Origin: Azospirillum sp. TSH100
GTDB taxonomy: Bacteria; Pseudomonadota; Alphaproteobacteria; Azospirillales; Azospirillaceae
Direction of reading: 5' to 3'
Length of the DNA: 64,000 nt
Assembly (NCBI RefSeq): GCF_004923295.1
Contig: NZ_CP039638.1
Location: forward strand, 186,001 to 250,000
In this document: piece after piece, positions 26,451 through 36,173 of the stretch
Numbering within the stretch: position 1 is the first letter of the stretch
Layout of the letters: each line of letters begins with the position of its first letter
Notes under the pieces: generated by a model
Databases searched by the model: none
Told to the model about the DNA's origin: nothing
What the model saw: the letters and a program-made list of their open reading frames with translations, nothing else
Position numbers and translations under genes: made by a program

Positions 26451-26485
26451 AAGGCGCCGCCATCGCGGTGACGAAGCGGCGCCTT
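26451..26485. terminator. Hairpin downstream of the liv operon
   Basis: AAGGCGCCGC (26451-26460) pairs perfectly with GCGGCGCCTT (26476-26485), a 10-bp stem with a 15-base loop. It lies about 110 bases past the last liv gene on the minus strand; TTT follows on the plus strand only. Confidence 0.5.
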
Positions 26486-26538
26486 TCCATGCCGGGACCA
26501 CCATTGGTCCGGTCTGATTTCTTTTTCTGATTGATTTT

Positions 26539-26586
26539 CTCCTGATGCGGGTTGGCTCTATTTTAGAAGGCAAGCCACATCAGGAG
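26539..26586. terminator. Bipartite hairpin just after the liv operon
   Basis: CTCCTGATG (26539-26547) pairs with CATCAGGAG (26578-26586), a 9-bp stem enclosing a second TGGCT/AGCCA pair. It begins ten bases past the stop of the last liv-operon gene, so it probably protects or ends that mRNA. Confidence 0.5.
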
Positions 26587-26595
26587 GGGAACGTC

Positions 26596-26949
26596 TCAGC
26601 CGCGGGCCGGGTTGCGCTCCCGCCAGGCGAACGGCCCAGCGCGCTCATAGAGCCAGGGATACTGGTTGACCATGCGGCGCGCGATGGCGATGCGGTGTGC
26701 GGTCAGCGTGATGAGGCCGATCACCACCGTGTGGACGATGAAGCCCCACACGGACAGCAGCTGTTCACCGAACAGGCCCCAGGCCAGGAAGCGGTCGCCA
26801 ACCCCCAGCAGCAGCGAGTAGGCCAGCACGCTGGAGACCGGCTTCCACCCCTCGGCCAGCGTCTGTCCGGTCAGCACCCCGCAGCCGCCGAACACCAGAA
26901 CCGTCAGGAACACGAACACCGGAAGCGAAGAGCCAAGGATCGTTTCCAT
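26596..26949 (-). CDS. Small membrane protein at the end of the liv operon (DUF6867-like)
   Basis: A 117-residue protein with three hydrophobic segments: about residues 8-27 (LPVFVFLTVLVFGGCGVLTG), 38-56 and 66-85 (VWGFIVHTVVIGLITLTAHR). The C-terminus NQYPWLYERAGPFAWRERNPARG is distinctive and I recall it from small proteins placed after livF in alphaproteobacteria, filed as DUF6867. One base separates it from livF, so it is in the operon. Its role in branched-chain amino acid transport, if any, is not established. Confidence 0.65.
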   Translation of the reverse strand: METILGSSLPVFVFLTVLVFGGCGVLTGQTLAEGWKPVSSVLAYSLLLGVGDRFLAWGLFGEQLLSVWGFIVHTVVIGLITLTAHRIAIARRMVNQYPWLYERAGPFAWRERNPARG

Positions 26950-26950
26950 C

Positions 26951-27661
<711 letters not shown>

Positions 27662-27664
27662 GGA

Positions 27665-28579
27665 TCAGGCTCCCTTCTGCGCGGCTTGCGAGCCGGCATT
27701 CTGCGGCATGTGCAGGTCGGCGGCGACCTCCGGCGGCAGCGCCTCGTCCTCGTCCTCGCCGAGATAGGCGCGGATCACCGCCGGGTCGTTCTTCACATGC
27801 TCCGGATCGCCGTCGGAAATCTTCCGGCCATAGTCCAGCACCACAACATGGTCGGAAATGCGCATCACCACGCTCATGTCATGCTCGATCAGCAACACGC
27901 CGGTCCGGTGGCCCTGCGGCGTCTGCACGTCACGGATGAAGGTCAGGATCTCGGCCAGCTCCCCCGACTCGCGCGGGTTCAGGCCGGCCGCCGGTTCGTC
28001 CAGGCACAGCAGCACCGGCTCGGTGCACATCGCCCGCGCGATCTCCAGCCGGCGCTGGGCGCCATAGGGCAGGTTGCCGGCTTCCCAGTCGGCGAACTCG
28101 GTCAGGCGGACCCGGTCCAGCCAGTATTTCGCCAGCTCAACCGCCTCATGCTCGGCCTTGCGGAAGCCGGGCAGGCCGAGCAGCCCGGCGATGGCGAAGC
28201 CCGACGCCCGCATCAGCTTGTTGTGCTGGGCGACGATCAGGTTCTCCAGCACGCTCATCCCGCCGAACAGCCGGATGTTCTGGAAGGTGCGCGCCACCCC
28301 CGCCAGCTGGGCGATGCGGTAGCCCGGCATGCGCTCCAGCAGGAACTCCTTGCCGGCGGGGTGGCGCAGCGTCAGCCGCCCCACCGTCGGCGTGTAGAAG
28401 CCGGTGACGCAGTTGAACAGCGTCGTCTTGCCGGCGCCGTTCGGGCCGATCAGCGCGGTGATCTCGCCCGCCCGCGCCTCGAACGACACGTCGTTGTTCG
28501 CCACCAGGCCGCCGAAGCGCATGGTCAGGTGTTCGACGCTCAGCAAAGGCTTGTCGGTATTCATCGTCGCGACGCTCAT
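27665..28579 (-). CDS. livG: Branched-chain amino acid ABC transporter ATP-binding protein LivG
   Basis: A 304-residue ABC ATPase; the ATG at 28577-28579 overlaps the livM stop (ATGA). Walker A is GPNGAGKTT, the LivG-type loop GLLGLPGFRKAEHEAVELAKYWL follows, then Walker B in EPVLLCLDEPAAGLNP, the switch region HDMSVVMRISDHVVVLDYG. The C-terminus is extended by about 30 residues (LGEDEDEALPPEVAADLHMPQ), a longer tail than in E. coli LivG. It works with LivF. Confidence 0.95.
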   Translation of the reverse strand: MSVATMNTDKPLLSVEHLTMRFGGLVANNDVSFEARAGEITALIGPNGAGKTTLFNCVTGFYTPTVGRLTLRHPAGKEFLLERMPGYRIAQLAGVARTFQNIRLFGGMSVLENLIVAQHNKLMRASGFAIAGLLGLPGFRKAEHEAVELAKYWLDRVRLTEFADWEAGNLPYGAQRRLEIARAMCTEPVLLCLDEPAAGLNPRESGELAEILTFIRDVQTPQGHRTGVLLIEHDMSVVMRISDHVVVLDYGRKISDGDPEHVKNDPAVIRAYLGEDEDEALPPEVAADLHMPQNAGSQAAQKGA

Positions 28580-30075
28580 TTGGCGGCTCCCGTCGCGGCG
28601 GCTTTCTTGCCGCCATGCAGGAGGATGGTCGGGTCGCGGTGGGCCAGCAGGCCGCGCGGACGCCACAGCATGATCACCACCATGCCGGCGCCGAAGGCCA
28701 GCATGCGGTAGTCGGCCAGCTCGCGGAACGCTTCCGGCAGGCCGATCACCAGCAGCGTGGCCACCACCACGCCGATCTGGCTGCCCATGCCGCCCAGCAC
28801 CACGATGGCCAGGATGATCGCCGACTCGATGAAGGTGAAGCTCTCCGGGCTGATGAAGCCCTGGCGCGTCGCGAAGAAGGACCCGGCGAAGCCGCCGAAC
28901 ATCGCCGCGATGGCGAAGGCCGCCAGCTTCATGTTGGTGCGGTTGATGCCGAGCGACGCACAGGCGATGTCGTCCTCGCGCAGAGCCTCCCAGGCCCGGC
29001 CCAGCGGCAGCTTGCGCACGCGCAGCGTGAACAGGTTCACCACCAGCGCCAGCGCCAGGATGAGGTAGTAGAGGAAGATGATGCGGTGGAGCGGCGAGAA
29101 CTCCAGCCCGAACAGCTCGTGGAAGGCGGCCATGCCCTCGGCCGGCGTGCGGCTGAAGTCGGCGATGCCGAAGAAGCTCGGGCGCGGGATGCCGGAGATG
29201 CCGTTGGGGCCGCCGGTGAACTGGTACCAGTTGACCAGGATGATGCGGATGATCTCGCCGAAGCCCAAGGTCACGATGGCGAAATAGTCGCCGCGCAGCC
29301 GCAGCACCGGGAAGCCCAGCAGCACGCCCGAGCAGGCGGCCAGCAGGCCCGCCAGCGGCAGGCAGAGCCAGAAGCTGAGCCCGAAGTAATGGGCGAGCAG
29401 CGCGTAGCTGTAGGCGCCGACGGCGTAGAAGGCGACATAGCCGAGATCGAGCAGGCCGGCGAGGCCCACCACGATGTTCAGGCCCCAGCCCAGCATGATG
29501 TAGGTCAGCAGCAGGATGCCGATGTCCAGGATCATGCGGTCGGCCAGCGGGGTCAGCGGCAGCACCGCGGCGAAGGCGACGGCGACCGGGCCGATGTAGC
29601 GGCTGGCGTGCTGCACCTTGGCGGCGACGCGGTCCATGCGCTTGTCGCGGTCGGCCTGGGACAGCTTGGAGCGGCCGGTGGCCACCGTCATGGCGGCGCG
29701 CAGCGCGATGACGCCGCCGCCCAGCACCAGCACCAGGCGCAGCACCTGGGTCGGCATCGGCAGCACCAGCCCGACGCCGGCGCAGACCAGCGCCAGGATC
29801 AGCACCGGCAGCGCCATGCCCTGGCGGATCAGCCCGAGCCCGAGCCGGCCGAGGAAGACCAGCAGCAGCGAGGCGATGACCTCCTCCGGCCGGGCCTCGA
29901 TGCCGAGGCCGGTGGGGCGGTCCACCGTGCGCAGGCCCACCAGCGGCACGGTCAGCAGCAATGCCACGAAGGCGGCGAGGCCGGCGTCCTTGACGGTGGC
30001 GGCCCAGTCGACGCCGGGGCGCTTGCCGTTGATGTGGTAATGGGGGTGCGACGGCGCGTGGGAAGGGGTGGTCAT
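28576..30075 (-). CDS. livM: Branched-chain amino acid ABC transporter permease LivM
   Basis: A 499-residue permease. An extra N-terminal region (about residues 25-160) adds membrane helices before the conserved LivM core, which begins near LPLTPLADRMILDIGILLLTYIMLGWGLNIVVGLAGLLDLGYVAFYA and contains the EAA-type loop LGRAWEALREDDIACASLGINRTNMKLAAF. E. coli LivM has a similar N-terminal extension. It forms the translocation path with LivH. The start ATG at 30073-30075 is five bases after the livH stop; livG overlaps its end. Confidence 0.95.
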   Translation of the reverse strand: MTTPSHAPSHPHYHINGKRPGVDWAATVKDAGLAAFVALLLTVPLVGLRTVDRPTGLGIEARPEEVIASLLLVFLGRLGLGLIRQGMALPVLILALVCAGVGLVLPMPTQVLRLVLVLGGGVIALRAAMTVATGRSKLSQADRDKRMDRVAAKVQHASRYIGPVAVAFAAVLPLTPLADRMILDIGILLLTYIMLGWGLNIVVGLAGLLDLGYVAFYAVGAYSYALLAHYFGLSFWLCLPLAGLLAACSGVLLGFPVLRLRGDYFAIVTLGFGEIIRIILVNWYQFTGGPNGISGIPRPSFFGIADFSRTPAEGMAAFHELFGLEFSPLHRIIFLYYLILALALVVNLFTLRVRKLPLGRAWEALREDDIACASLGINRTNMKLAAFAIAAMFGGFAGSFFATRQGFISPESFTFIESAIILAIVVLGGMGSQIGVVVATLLVIGLPEAFRELADYRMLAFGAGMVVIMLWRPRGLLAHRDPTILLHGGKKAAATGAAK

Positions 30076-30080
30076 GGCGC

Positions 30081-30986
<906 letters not shown>

Positions 30987-31162
30987 CAGGCAGGCTTCTC
31001 CCACTCTCCCAGATCACCGAATAGGCAGGCTCACGAGACCTTTGCCGAAAACCTGAATTAAGCCGTGTGCGGCAGCGGAGTTCCGATCCGGATGAACGGG
31101 GGAGAACATCCAGGACCGAGGCAGGGGACGCTTGGAATCCCGCCGCCGCACCCGGTTACTGC

Positions 31163-31201
31163 CGAAGCCCCGCCGGATGCTGAATCCGGCGGGGCTTCGG
31201 G
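31163..31201. terminator. Perfect 17-bp hairpin
   Basis: CCGAAGCCCCGCCGGAT (31163-31179) pairs without mismatch with ATCCGGCGGGGCTTCGG (31185-31201) around a 5-base loop. It begins eight bases after the stop of the possible small gene at 31210, on its minus-strand side, and lies about 175 bases upstream of livH. No T run follows on either strand, so it may be an attenuator or processing signal. Confidence 0.6.
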
Positions 31202-31209
31202 CGAAATCG

Positions 31210-31539
31210 TTACAGAAGGCCGCTGGCGACGTCGGTGGGGCGGGTCTGCGCATGGCGGATCAGGCGGCGGAACGGCGTATCCATCATCCGGATACGCAAC
31301 AAGGTCGCGGGCGCGCGGTCCTGCGCCCGGGCGGCATTCCGTCGTTCGACCATAGCCAACAGCTCTCCCTTGCGCGGCACGGCTTTGAGACCGTGGCGTC
31401 CCCACCGGCATCGCTGCCGGACATCCTGTTGTGAATCTCGGGTCAGTTCGGGCGGAATGACCGCCCGGTCCGGACCAGTCGGCAAGAGGTGCCGCGCCTT
31501 ACCCTGTTCAAAACTGTTCTTGGTCTTTGGCCCCGGCAC
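31210..31539 (-). CDS. Possible small basic protein, unknown function
   Basis: A 109-codon frame beginning at a GTG, rich in Arg and Pro, with no membrane helix and no domain I recognise. A shorter product from the internal ATG at about 31348-31350 (MVERRNAARAQDRAP) is equally possible. In its favour: a perfect hairpin follows the stop within ten bases, and AT-rich promoter-like DNA precedes it. Against it: weak ribosome site and a composition that random GC-rich DNA can give. It could instead be the transcribed leader of the liv operon. Confidence 0.25.
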   Translation of the reverse strand: MPGPKTKNSFEQGKARHLLPTGPDRAVIPPELTRDSQQDVRQRCRWGRHGLKAVPRKGELLAMVERRNAARAQDRAPATLLRIRMMDTPFRRLIRHAQTRPTDVASGLL

Positions 31540-31672
31540 TTAAGCACCGGTTGCGGATGTTACCCTTTTTCTTGTGACAGACAGGTAATGCAACTTGATC
31601 CGTGTGCGCAACACTCTCTTTCCAGCGGTGGAAAAAAACAACATTCGTCGCGCATCCGTCACAAAAAACCGA

Positions 31673-31708
31673 ACGAAATTTCGTCCATATCGGCAGAGCA
31701 GAAATTTC
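31673..31708. promoter_or_regulatory. Two GAAATTTC palindromes
   Basis: ACGAAATTTCGT (31673-31684, a perfect 12-base palindrome) and GAAATTTC (31701-31708, within AGAAATTTCGTT) have centres 26 bases apart, in AT-rich DNA beyond the ald stop and upstream of the leftward genes. The size and spacing fit Lrp/AsnC-type or other dimeric regulator binding; an Lrp-type gene lies at 33069. Confidence 0.45.
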
Positions 31709-31737
31709 GTTCAGTTCTTTGTCAACAGCTGTTCACA

Positions 31738-32877
31738 TCATCCCGCGACCAGTCCGCGGGGGTCGGTGAAGGGCTGCCCAAGAGCCTCGGCGACCGCCGG
31801 ATAGGTCAGCCGCCCGGCCTGGACGTTCAGCCCGGCCAGCAGGTGTGGATCCTCGGCCAGCGCCCTTTTCCAGCCCTTGCCGGCCAGCGCCTGGACGAAG
31901 GGCAGGGTGGCATGGTTCAGCGCCTCGGTGCTGGTGCGGGCGACGGCGCCCGGCATGTTGGCGACGCAATAATGCACCACCCCGTCCACCACATAGGTCG
32001 GGTCGGAATGGGTGGTGGCGTGGCTGGTCTCGAAACAGCCGCCCTGGTCGATGGCGACGTCCACCAGCACCGATCCGCGGCGCATGCCTGCCAGCTGGTC
32101 GCGGCGCACCAGCTTTGGTGCTGCGGCCCCCGGCACCAGCACGGCGCCGACCACCAGATCAGCATCGGCGACCAGCCGGTCGAGCGCGTCGGCCGAGGCG
32201 TAGACGGTCTTCAGCCGCGGCCCGAACAGATCGTCGAGCTGGGCCAGCCGCGGCATCGAGCGGTCGGCGATGGTGACGTCGGCGCCCAGCCCCATCGCCA
32301 TGCGGGCGGCGTTGGTGCCGACCACGCCGCCGCCGATGACCAGCACCTTGCCGGGCAGCACGCCGGGCACGCCGCCGAGCAGGATGCCGGAGCCGCCGTT
32401 GCTCTTCTGCAAGGCGACGGCGCCGACCTGGATCGCCATGCGGCCGGCGATCTCCGACATCGGCGCCAGCAGCGGCAGGCGGCCGGCGCGGTCGGTGACC
32501 GTCTCGTAGGCGATGGCGGTGCAGCCGCTCTCCATCAGCAGCCGGGCCTGTTCGGGATCGGGGGCGAGGTGCAGATAGGTGAACAGAACCTGATCCGGCC
32601 GCAGCCTGCGACATTCCGCCGACTGCGGCTCCTTGACCTTCACGATAAGCTCGGCCTTCGCGAAGACCTCCTCGGCGGAGCCGGCGATCTCGGCCCCCGC
32701 CGCGCGGTAGGCCTCGTCGGAAAAGCCGATCTCGGCGCCGGCGCCGCTCTGCACCAGCAGGGAATGGCCGTCCGCCGTCAGTTCGCGGACCGATGCCGGC
32801 GTCAGCCCGACGCGGTACTCGTGGTTCTTGATTTCCTTGGGAACGCCGATGTGCGTGACCATGCGAGAAGTGACCAT
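31738..32877 (-). CDS. ald: Alanine dehydrogenase
   Basis: A 379-residue NAD-dependent enzyme that interconverts L-alanine and pyruvate plus ammonia. The ATG at 32875-32877 follows GGGGAG by seven bases. Family marks are GVPKEIKNHEYRVGLTPASV, the substrate loop VKVKEPQ, the Rossmann motif VLVIGGGVVGTNAARMAMGLGADVTI and DVAIDQGGCFETSHATTH. It is divergent from an Lrp/AsnC regulator, the usual partner (AldR/AldB type), which suggests alanine-responsive control. Confidence 0.95.
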   Translation of the reverse strand: MVTSRMVTHIGVPKEIKNHEYRVGLTPASVRELTADGHSLLVQSGAGAEIGFSDEAYRAAGAEIAGSAEEVFAKAELIVKVKEPQSAECRRLRPDQVLFTYLHLAPDPEQARLLMESGCTAIAYETVTDRAGRLPLLAPMSEIAGRMAIQVGAVALQKSNGGSGILLGGVPGVLPGKVLVIGGGVVGTNAARMAMGLGADVTIADRSMPRLAQLDDLFGPRLKTVYASADALDRLVADADLVVGAVLVPGAAAPKLVRRDQLAGMRRGSVLVDVAIDQGGCFETSHATTHSDPTYVVDGVVHYCVANMPGAVARTSTEALNHATLPFVQALAGKGWKRALAEDPHLLAGLNVQAGRLTYPAVAEALGQPFTDPRGLVAG

Positions 32878-33068
32878 GAGAGATCTCCCCGATGCGAACC
32901 CCCGTCGACGCCGATCTGGTATCCCCGGAAACCATCGGTCTGGCGGATTGTCTCGGATGCGCCACTATAAGGCCGGTGGAGCGGGTGAATCTCTGCAAAG
33001 CCTTGCATGAATCCCCCATAGTGTGGTGGAGCTTTCGCACGATCCGCCACGTCTTCGAATAAAGTTGC

Positions 33069-33548
33069 ATGCACGCCCTGGACGCCCTGGACCACAAGAT
33101 CCTGCGCCTGCTCCGCAAGGACGGCCGGATGAGCAACGCCAAGCTGGCGGCGGAGGTTGGGCTGTCGCCATCGGCCTGCCTGCGCCGCCTGCACATGCTG
33201 GAGCATTCCGGCGTCATCCGCGGCTATACCGCCATCATCGAGACGGCGGACGAGGAACGGTCGGTGACGGTCATCGTCCAGATCACGCTGGAACGGCAGA
33301 CCGAGGAGTATCTGCGCCGCTTCGACGCCGCCGTCCGCCGCTGTCCGGAGGTGCGGGAATGCTACCTGCTGTCCGGCAGTTCCGACTATCTGCTGCGGGT
33401 GGTGGCGCAGGATCCGGCCGATTACGACCGCATCTACAAGGACTCGCTGTCGCGCCTGCCCGGCGTTGTCCGTATCCAGTCGAGCTTCGCCATCCGCAGC
33501 GTCGTGCGCCCGGGCAGCCTGCCGATGCTGGAGGAGCAGGCGGACTGA
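33069..33548 (+). CDS. Lrp/AsnC-family transcriptional regulator
   Basis: A 159-residue protein. The DNA-binding helix-turn-helix is at residues 5-60 (LDHKILRLLRKDGRMSNAKLAAEVGLSPSACLRRLHMLEHSGVI), and the RAM/ligand domain fills residues 65-155 (VTVIVQITLERQTEEYLRRF, ECYLLSGSSDYLLRVVA). Such octamers sense amino acids. It is divergent from ald with a 191-base gap, so ald is the likely target and alanine a likely effector (inference). Confidence 0.93.
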   Translation: MHALDALDHKILRLLRKDGRMSNAKLAAEVGLSPSACLRRLHMLEHSGVIRGYTAIIETADEERSVTVIVQITLERQTEEYLRRFDAAVRRCPEVRECYLLSGSSDYLLRVVAQDPADYDRIYKDSLSRLPGVVRIQSSFAIRSVVRPGSLPMLEEQAD

Positions 33549-33560
33549 AAACGGGGCTGT

Positions 33561-34040
33561 TTACGGCGCCTGTTCGAGGATCGCCCGTTCCAAGATCGCC
33601 CTGGCCGGTGCGTATTTCTCGGCAACCATCCGCGGCCCTGCGGGGAGGACGGCGACACGGGCGGGATCGCTGTTGTCCAGATTGTCGGCCAGCTTGACCC
33701 GGATCGCCGTGACGTTGCCGCTGGCGGCGATCCGTCCGATCCAGTCCAGGTAGGTTCCGTCGGGATCGAGGTTCCGGCTGACCAGTTGGATAGCGGCGAT
33801 GGCCTCCTCCTCGATGCCGGCGCCCCGCAGATCGTCCGCGCTGACGCCGGCATCCTCGATCGCGTCATGGAGCAGGGCGGCCTGGATTTGGGCCTTCGTG
33901 GCGTCGGGGAACCGCTCGATCAGACGGTGGGCGACCCGTTCCAGATGCTTCCAATAGGGGGCGCCGGCCTTGTCGACCTGACCGTGGTGGAGGGTCCTGG
34001 CGAATTCCAGCGTCTCGCGGAACCAGACCGCGTTCTGCAT
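33561..34040 (-). CDS. HD-domain hydrolase (MESH/RelA-SpoT HD-like)
   Basis: A 159-residue single-domain protein. GQVDKAGAPYWKHLERVAHRL, the metal-binding LLHDAIEDAGVSADDL (HD and ED), VSRNLDPDGTYLDWIGRIA and VKLADNLDN follow the order seen in the ppGpp hydrolase domain of SpoT and in small MESH-type proteins. It may hydrolyse (p)ppGpp or NADPH-like substrates as other small HD proteins do; the synthetase half is absent. It is 44 bases downstream of dinB on the same strand. Confidence 0.8.
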   Translation of the reverse strand: MQNAVWFRETLEFARTLHHGQVDKAGAPYWKHLERVAHRLIERFPDATKAQIQAALLHDAIEDAGVSADDLRGAGIEEEAIAAIQLVSRNLDPDGTYLDWIGRIAASGNVTAIRVKLADNLDNSDPARVAVLPAGPRMVAEKYAPARAILERAILEQAP

Positions 34041-34084
34041 CGTGCTTTCTCCTTTTCTTGTCTTTGCTTCCCCGAACGCCCCCC

Positions 34085-35272
34085 TCACCCGAACAGGTCC
34101 AGTTCCGGGTCCGGCGCTGTTTCCGGATGGGTCAGGTCGGTGCAGCCGATGCCGATCAGGCGGAAGGCGCGGCCATCGACCTCGCGTTCCAGCAGGGCGA
34201 TGCCGGCGGCGAGGATCGCCTCGGCCGAGCGGGTCGGCTCGACCCGGCGTGAGCGGGTCAGCTGCTGGAAGTCCTTGGTCTTCAGCTTCAGCACCACGCT
34301 GCGGCCCAGCAGCCCTTCGCGTTCCAGCCGGCGGGCGACCTTGCCGGCCAGCGGGCGCAGCTCCTGCGCCAGGGCGGGCAGGGTGGTGACGTCCCAGTCG
34401 AAGGTCTCCTCCGACGAGATGCTCTTGCTCGGCGACTCGGGATGGACCCGGCGGGAATCCTCGCCGCGGGCGTAGCTGTAGAGCACCCGGCCCATGGCGC
34501 CGTAGCGCTTCACCAGCCAATGCTCCTCCTTGTCCTGGAGATCGCCGACGCGGGTGATGCCATCGGCGAACAGCTTGCGCTCCAGCGCCGGGCCGACGCC
34601 CCACAGGATGGTCACCCGCTTGGGCGCCAGGAAGGCCGCCGCCTCCGCCCGGCCGAGCGCCGAGAAGCCGCGCGGCTTGTCGAGGTCCGACGCGATCTTC
34701 GCCAGCAGCTTGTTGTAGCTGAGGCCGATGGAGGCGGTGATGCGCAGCTCGCGCTCGAAACGGCGGACGATCTCCACCAGCGCCTGGGCCGGGCTGATGC
34801 TGAGGCGGTCCTCGACACCGGTCAGGTCGAGATAGGCCTCGTCGATGCTGATCGGTTCGACCAGGGGGGTGAAGGCCTCCATGATCGCGCGGGCCTGATG
34901 GCCGACCTCCTTATACTTGGCGATGTTGGGGCGGATGATGGTGGCGTCGGGGCAGCGGTCGAGCGCCTCGCGGATCGTCATGGCGGAGCGCACGCCCGAC
35001 ATCCGTGCGACATAGCAGCAGGCGGCGACCACCCCGCGATGGTCGTCGCCGCCGACGATCACCGGCCGGCTGGCCAGCTCCGGCCGGTCGCGCTTTTCCA
35101 CGGTGGCATAGAAGCTGTCGCAGTCGATGTGGCCGATGGGCAGGCTGTGCAGCTCGGCATGGCGGAACAGCCGCCGGCTGCCGCATTTCGGGCAGCGCGT
35201 CACCTCCCCCGATCCTGCGCTTGGCGGGGCGGCGGCGCAGTCGCGGCAGACGCTGTGCGGGGGCGCGTTCAT
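34085..35272 (-). CDS. dinB: DNA polymerase IV with N-terminal zinc-binding extension
   Basis: A 395-residue Y-family translesion polymerase. Residues 9-12 (CRDC) and 29-32 (CPKC) form a four-cysteine zinc-ribbon-like extension ahead of the palm. The catalytic region starts IGHIDCDSFYATVEKRD (first metal ligands) and continues SIDEAYLDLTG (the SxDE catalytic motif). The thumb and little finger follow (KTKDFQQLTRSRRVEPT). The C-terminus stops soon after the little finger (PELDLFG) with no clear beta-clamp motif beyond that. It copies past damaged bases. I recall the extended form from alphaproteobacteria; its role is unknown. Confidence 0.9.
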   Translation of the reverse strand: MNAPPHSVCRDCAAAPPSAGSGEVTRCPKCGSRRLFRHAELHSLPIGHIDCDSFYATVEKRDRPELASRPVIVGGDDHRGVVAACCYVARMSGVRSAMTIREALDRCPDATIIRPNIAKYKEVGHQARAIMEAFTPLVEPISIDEAYLDLTGVEDRLSISPAQALVEIVRRFERELRITASIGLSYNKLLAKIASDLDKPRGFSALGRAEAAAFLAPKRVTILWGVGPALERKLFADGITRVGDLQDKEEHWLVKRYGAMGRVLYSYARGEDSRRVHPESPSKSISSEETFDWDVTTLPALAQELRPLAGKVARRLEREGLLGRSVVLKLKTKDFQQLTRSRRVEPTRSAEAILAAGIALLEREVDGRAFRLIGIGCTDLTHPETAPDPELDLFG

Positions 35273-35373
35273 GGTGGCGCCAGCTTAGCAAAGGGGCGCG
35301 CGAACCGCCAGCATGTGCGTACAAAGGAAGAACACGCAGTGAGTTCAGCGAGTCGGAGCAGCGCCGGCTGACA

Positions 35374-36120
35374 TCACCGCAGCACATCCCCGCCCACCGC
35401 CAGACGGCCGGCGACGACGGCGGCCTGGGTGCGGCTGACCACGTTCAATTTGCGCAGGATGCTGGAGACATGGACCTTCACCGTCTGCTCCGACACGTTC
35501 AGTTCGCCGGCGATCTGCTTGTTCAGCTTGCCGTCGACGATCATCGTCAAGATGCGCAGCTGCTGCGGCGACAGCGAGGCGAAGCGGCGGGCGGATTCTG
35601 CCTCGTCGGCTTCCGATGACGCGGCGGAGAGCGGCGGCGCCCAGGTCTCGCCGGACAGGATGGCGCGGATGGCGTCGGCCATCGCCGGCATCGACAGCGA
35701 TTTCGGGATATAGCCCGAGGCGCCATAGGCCAGCGCCCGGCGGATGGTGTCGGGATCCTGCAAGGCCGACAAGATGGCGACCGGCACCGTCGGGTGGTGG
35801 GCCAGCATCAGGAACAGCCCGGCGAAACCGTGGGTACCGGGCATGTTGAGGTCGAGCAGCACGAGGTCGATATCGTCCGGCCGCCGGCCCACCGCGGTCA
35901 TCACCGAATCGAGGTCCGGGCATTCGATCACCCGCACTTCCGGCATCGCCTTGCCCAGCGCATCGCGCAAGGCGGCCTGCACCAGCGGATGGTCATCGCC
36001 GATGACGATGGTGGTCTGACCGGCCGCCATCTCTTCAGCCGCCGTCTGTTCAGCCGCCGTCTGTTCAGCCGCCGTCTGTTCAGCCGTTGTCGATGCGCCT
36101 GCCGCGCTGTCCTCGCCCAT
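35374..36120 (-). CDS. NarL/FixJ-type response regulator
   Basis: A 248-residue regulator. Residues 12-33 are an Ala/Glu/Thr repeat made by a 15-base tandem repeat in the DNA. The receiver domain follows (VIGDDHPLVQAALRDALG, phospho-acceptor in LVLLDLNMPG, then YIPKSL), and the LuxR-type helix-turn-helix is at about 182-240 (LSPQQLRILTMIVDGKLNKQIAGELNVSEQTVKVHVSSILRKL). The ATG at 36118-36120 has GGGGGAG ten bases upstream. It is 54 bases downstream of the hybrid kinase stop, and so is the likely output partner of that kinase. Confidence 0.9.
   Translation of the reverse strand: MGEDSAAGASTTAEQTAAEQTAAEQTAAEEMAAGQTTIVIGDDHPLVQAALRDALGKAMPEVRVIECPDLDSVMTAVGRRPDDIDLVLLDLNMPGTHGFAGLFLMLAHHPTVPVAILSALQDPDTIRRALAYGASGYIPKSLSMPAMADAIRAILSGETWAPPLSAASSEADEAESARRFASLSPQQLRILTMIVDGKLNKQIAGELNVSEQTVKVHVSSILRKLNVVSRTQAAVVAGRLAVGGDVLR
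36035..36089. repeat. 15-base in-frame tandem repeat
   Basis: TCAGCCGCCGTCTGT is repeated three times exactly (36035-36079) with a partial fourth copy to 36089. Being a multiple of three it adds five-residue units (AEQTA) to the response regulator's N-terminus without frameshift. Such repeats change copy number by slippage. Confidence 0.85.
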
Positions 36121-36173
36121 GGCTTCCGCACTCCCCCCATTTGCAGCCGCCCGGCTTTTGTCCGGTTCCGGCC

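Larger units (their letters stand above)
26221..26595. other. Intergenic region with two hairpins
   Basis: A 375-base gap between the chemoreceptor start and the end of the liv operon. It holds two inverted repeats (listed separately at 26451 and 26539) and an AT-rich stretch near 26325-26360 that probably carries the chemoreceptor promoter. No gene is visible. Confidence 0.6.
30987..31737. other. Long gap upstream of the liv operon
   Basis: A 751-base stretch between livH and alanine dehydrogenase. It holds a perfect 17-bp hairpin (31163-31201), one doubtful small gene (31210-31539), and AT-rich DNA at 31560-31735 with two GAAATTTC palindromes. It probably carries the liv promoter. Confidence 0.6.
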
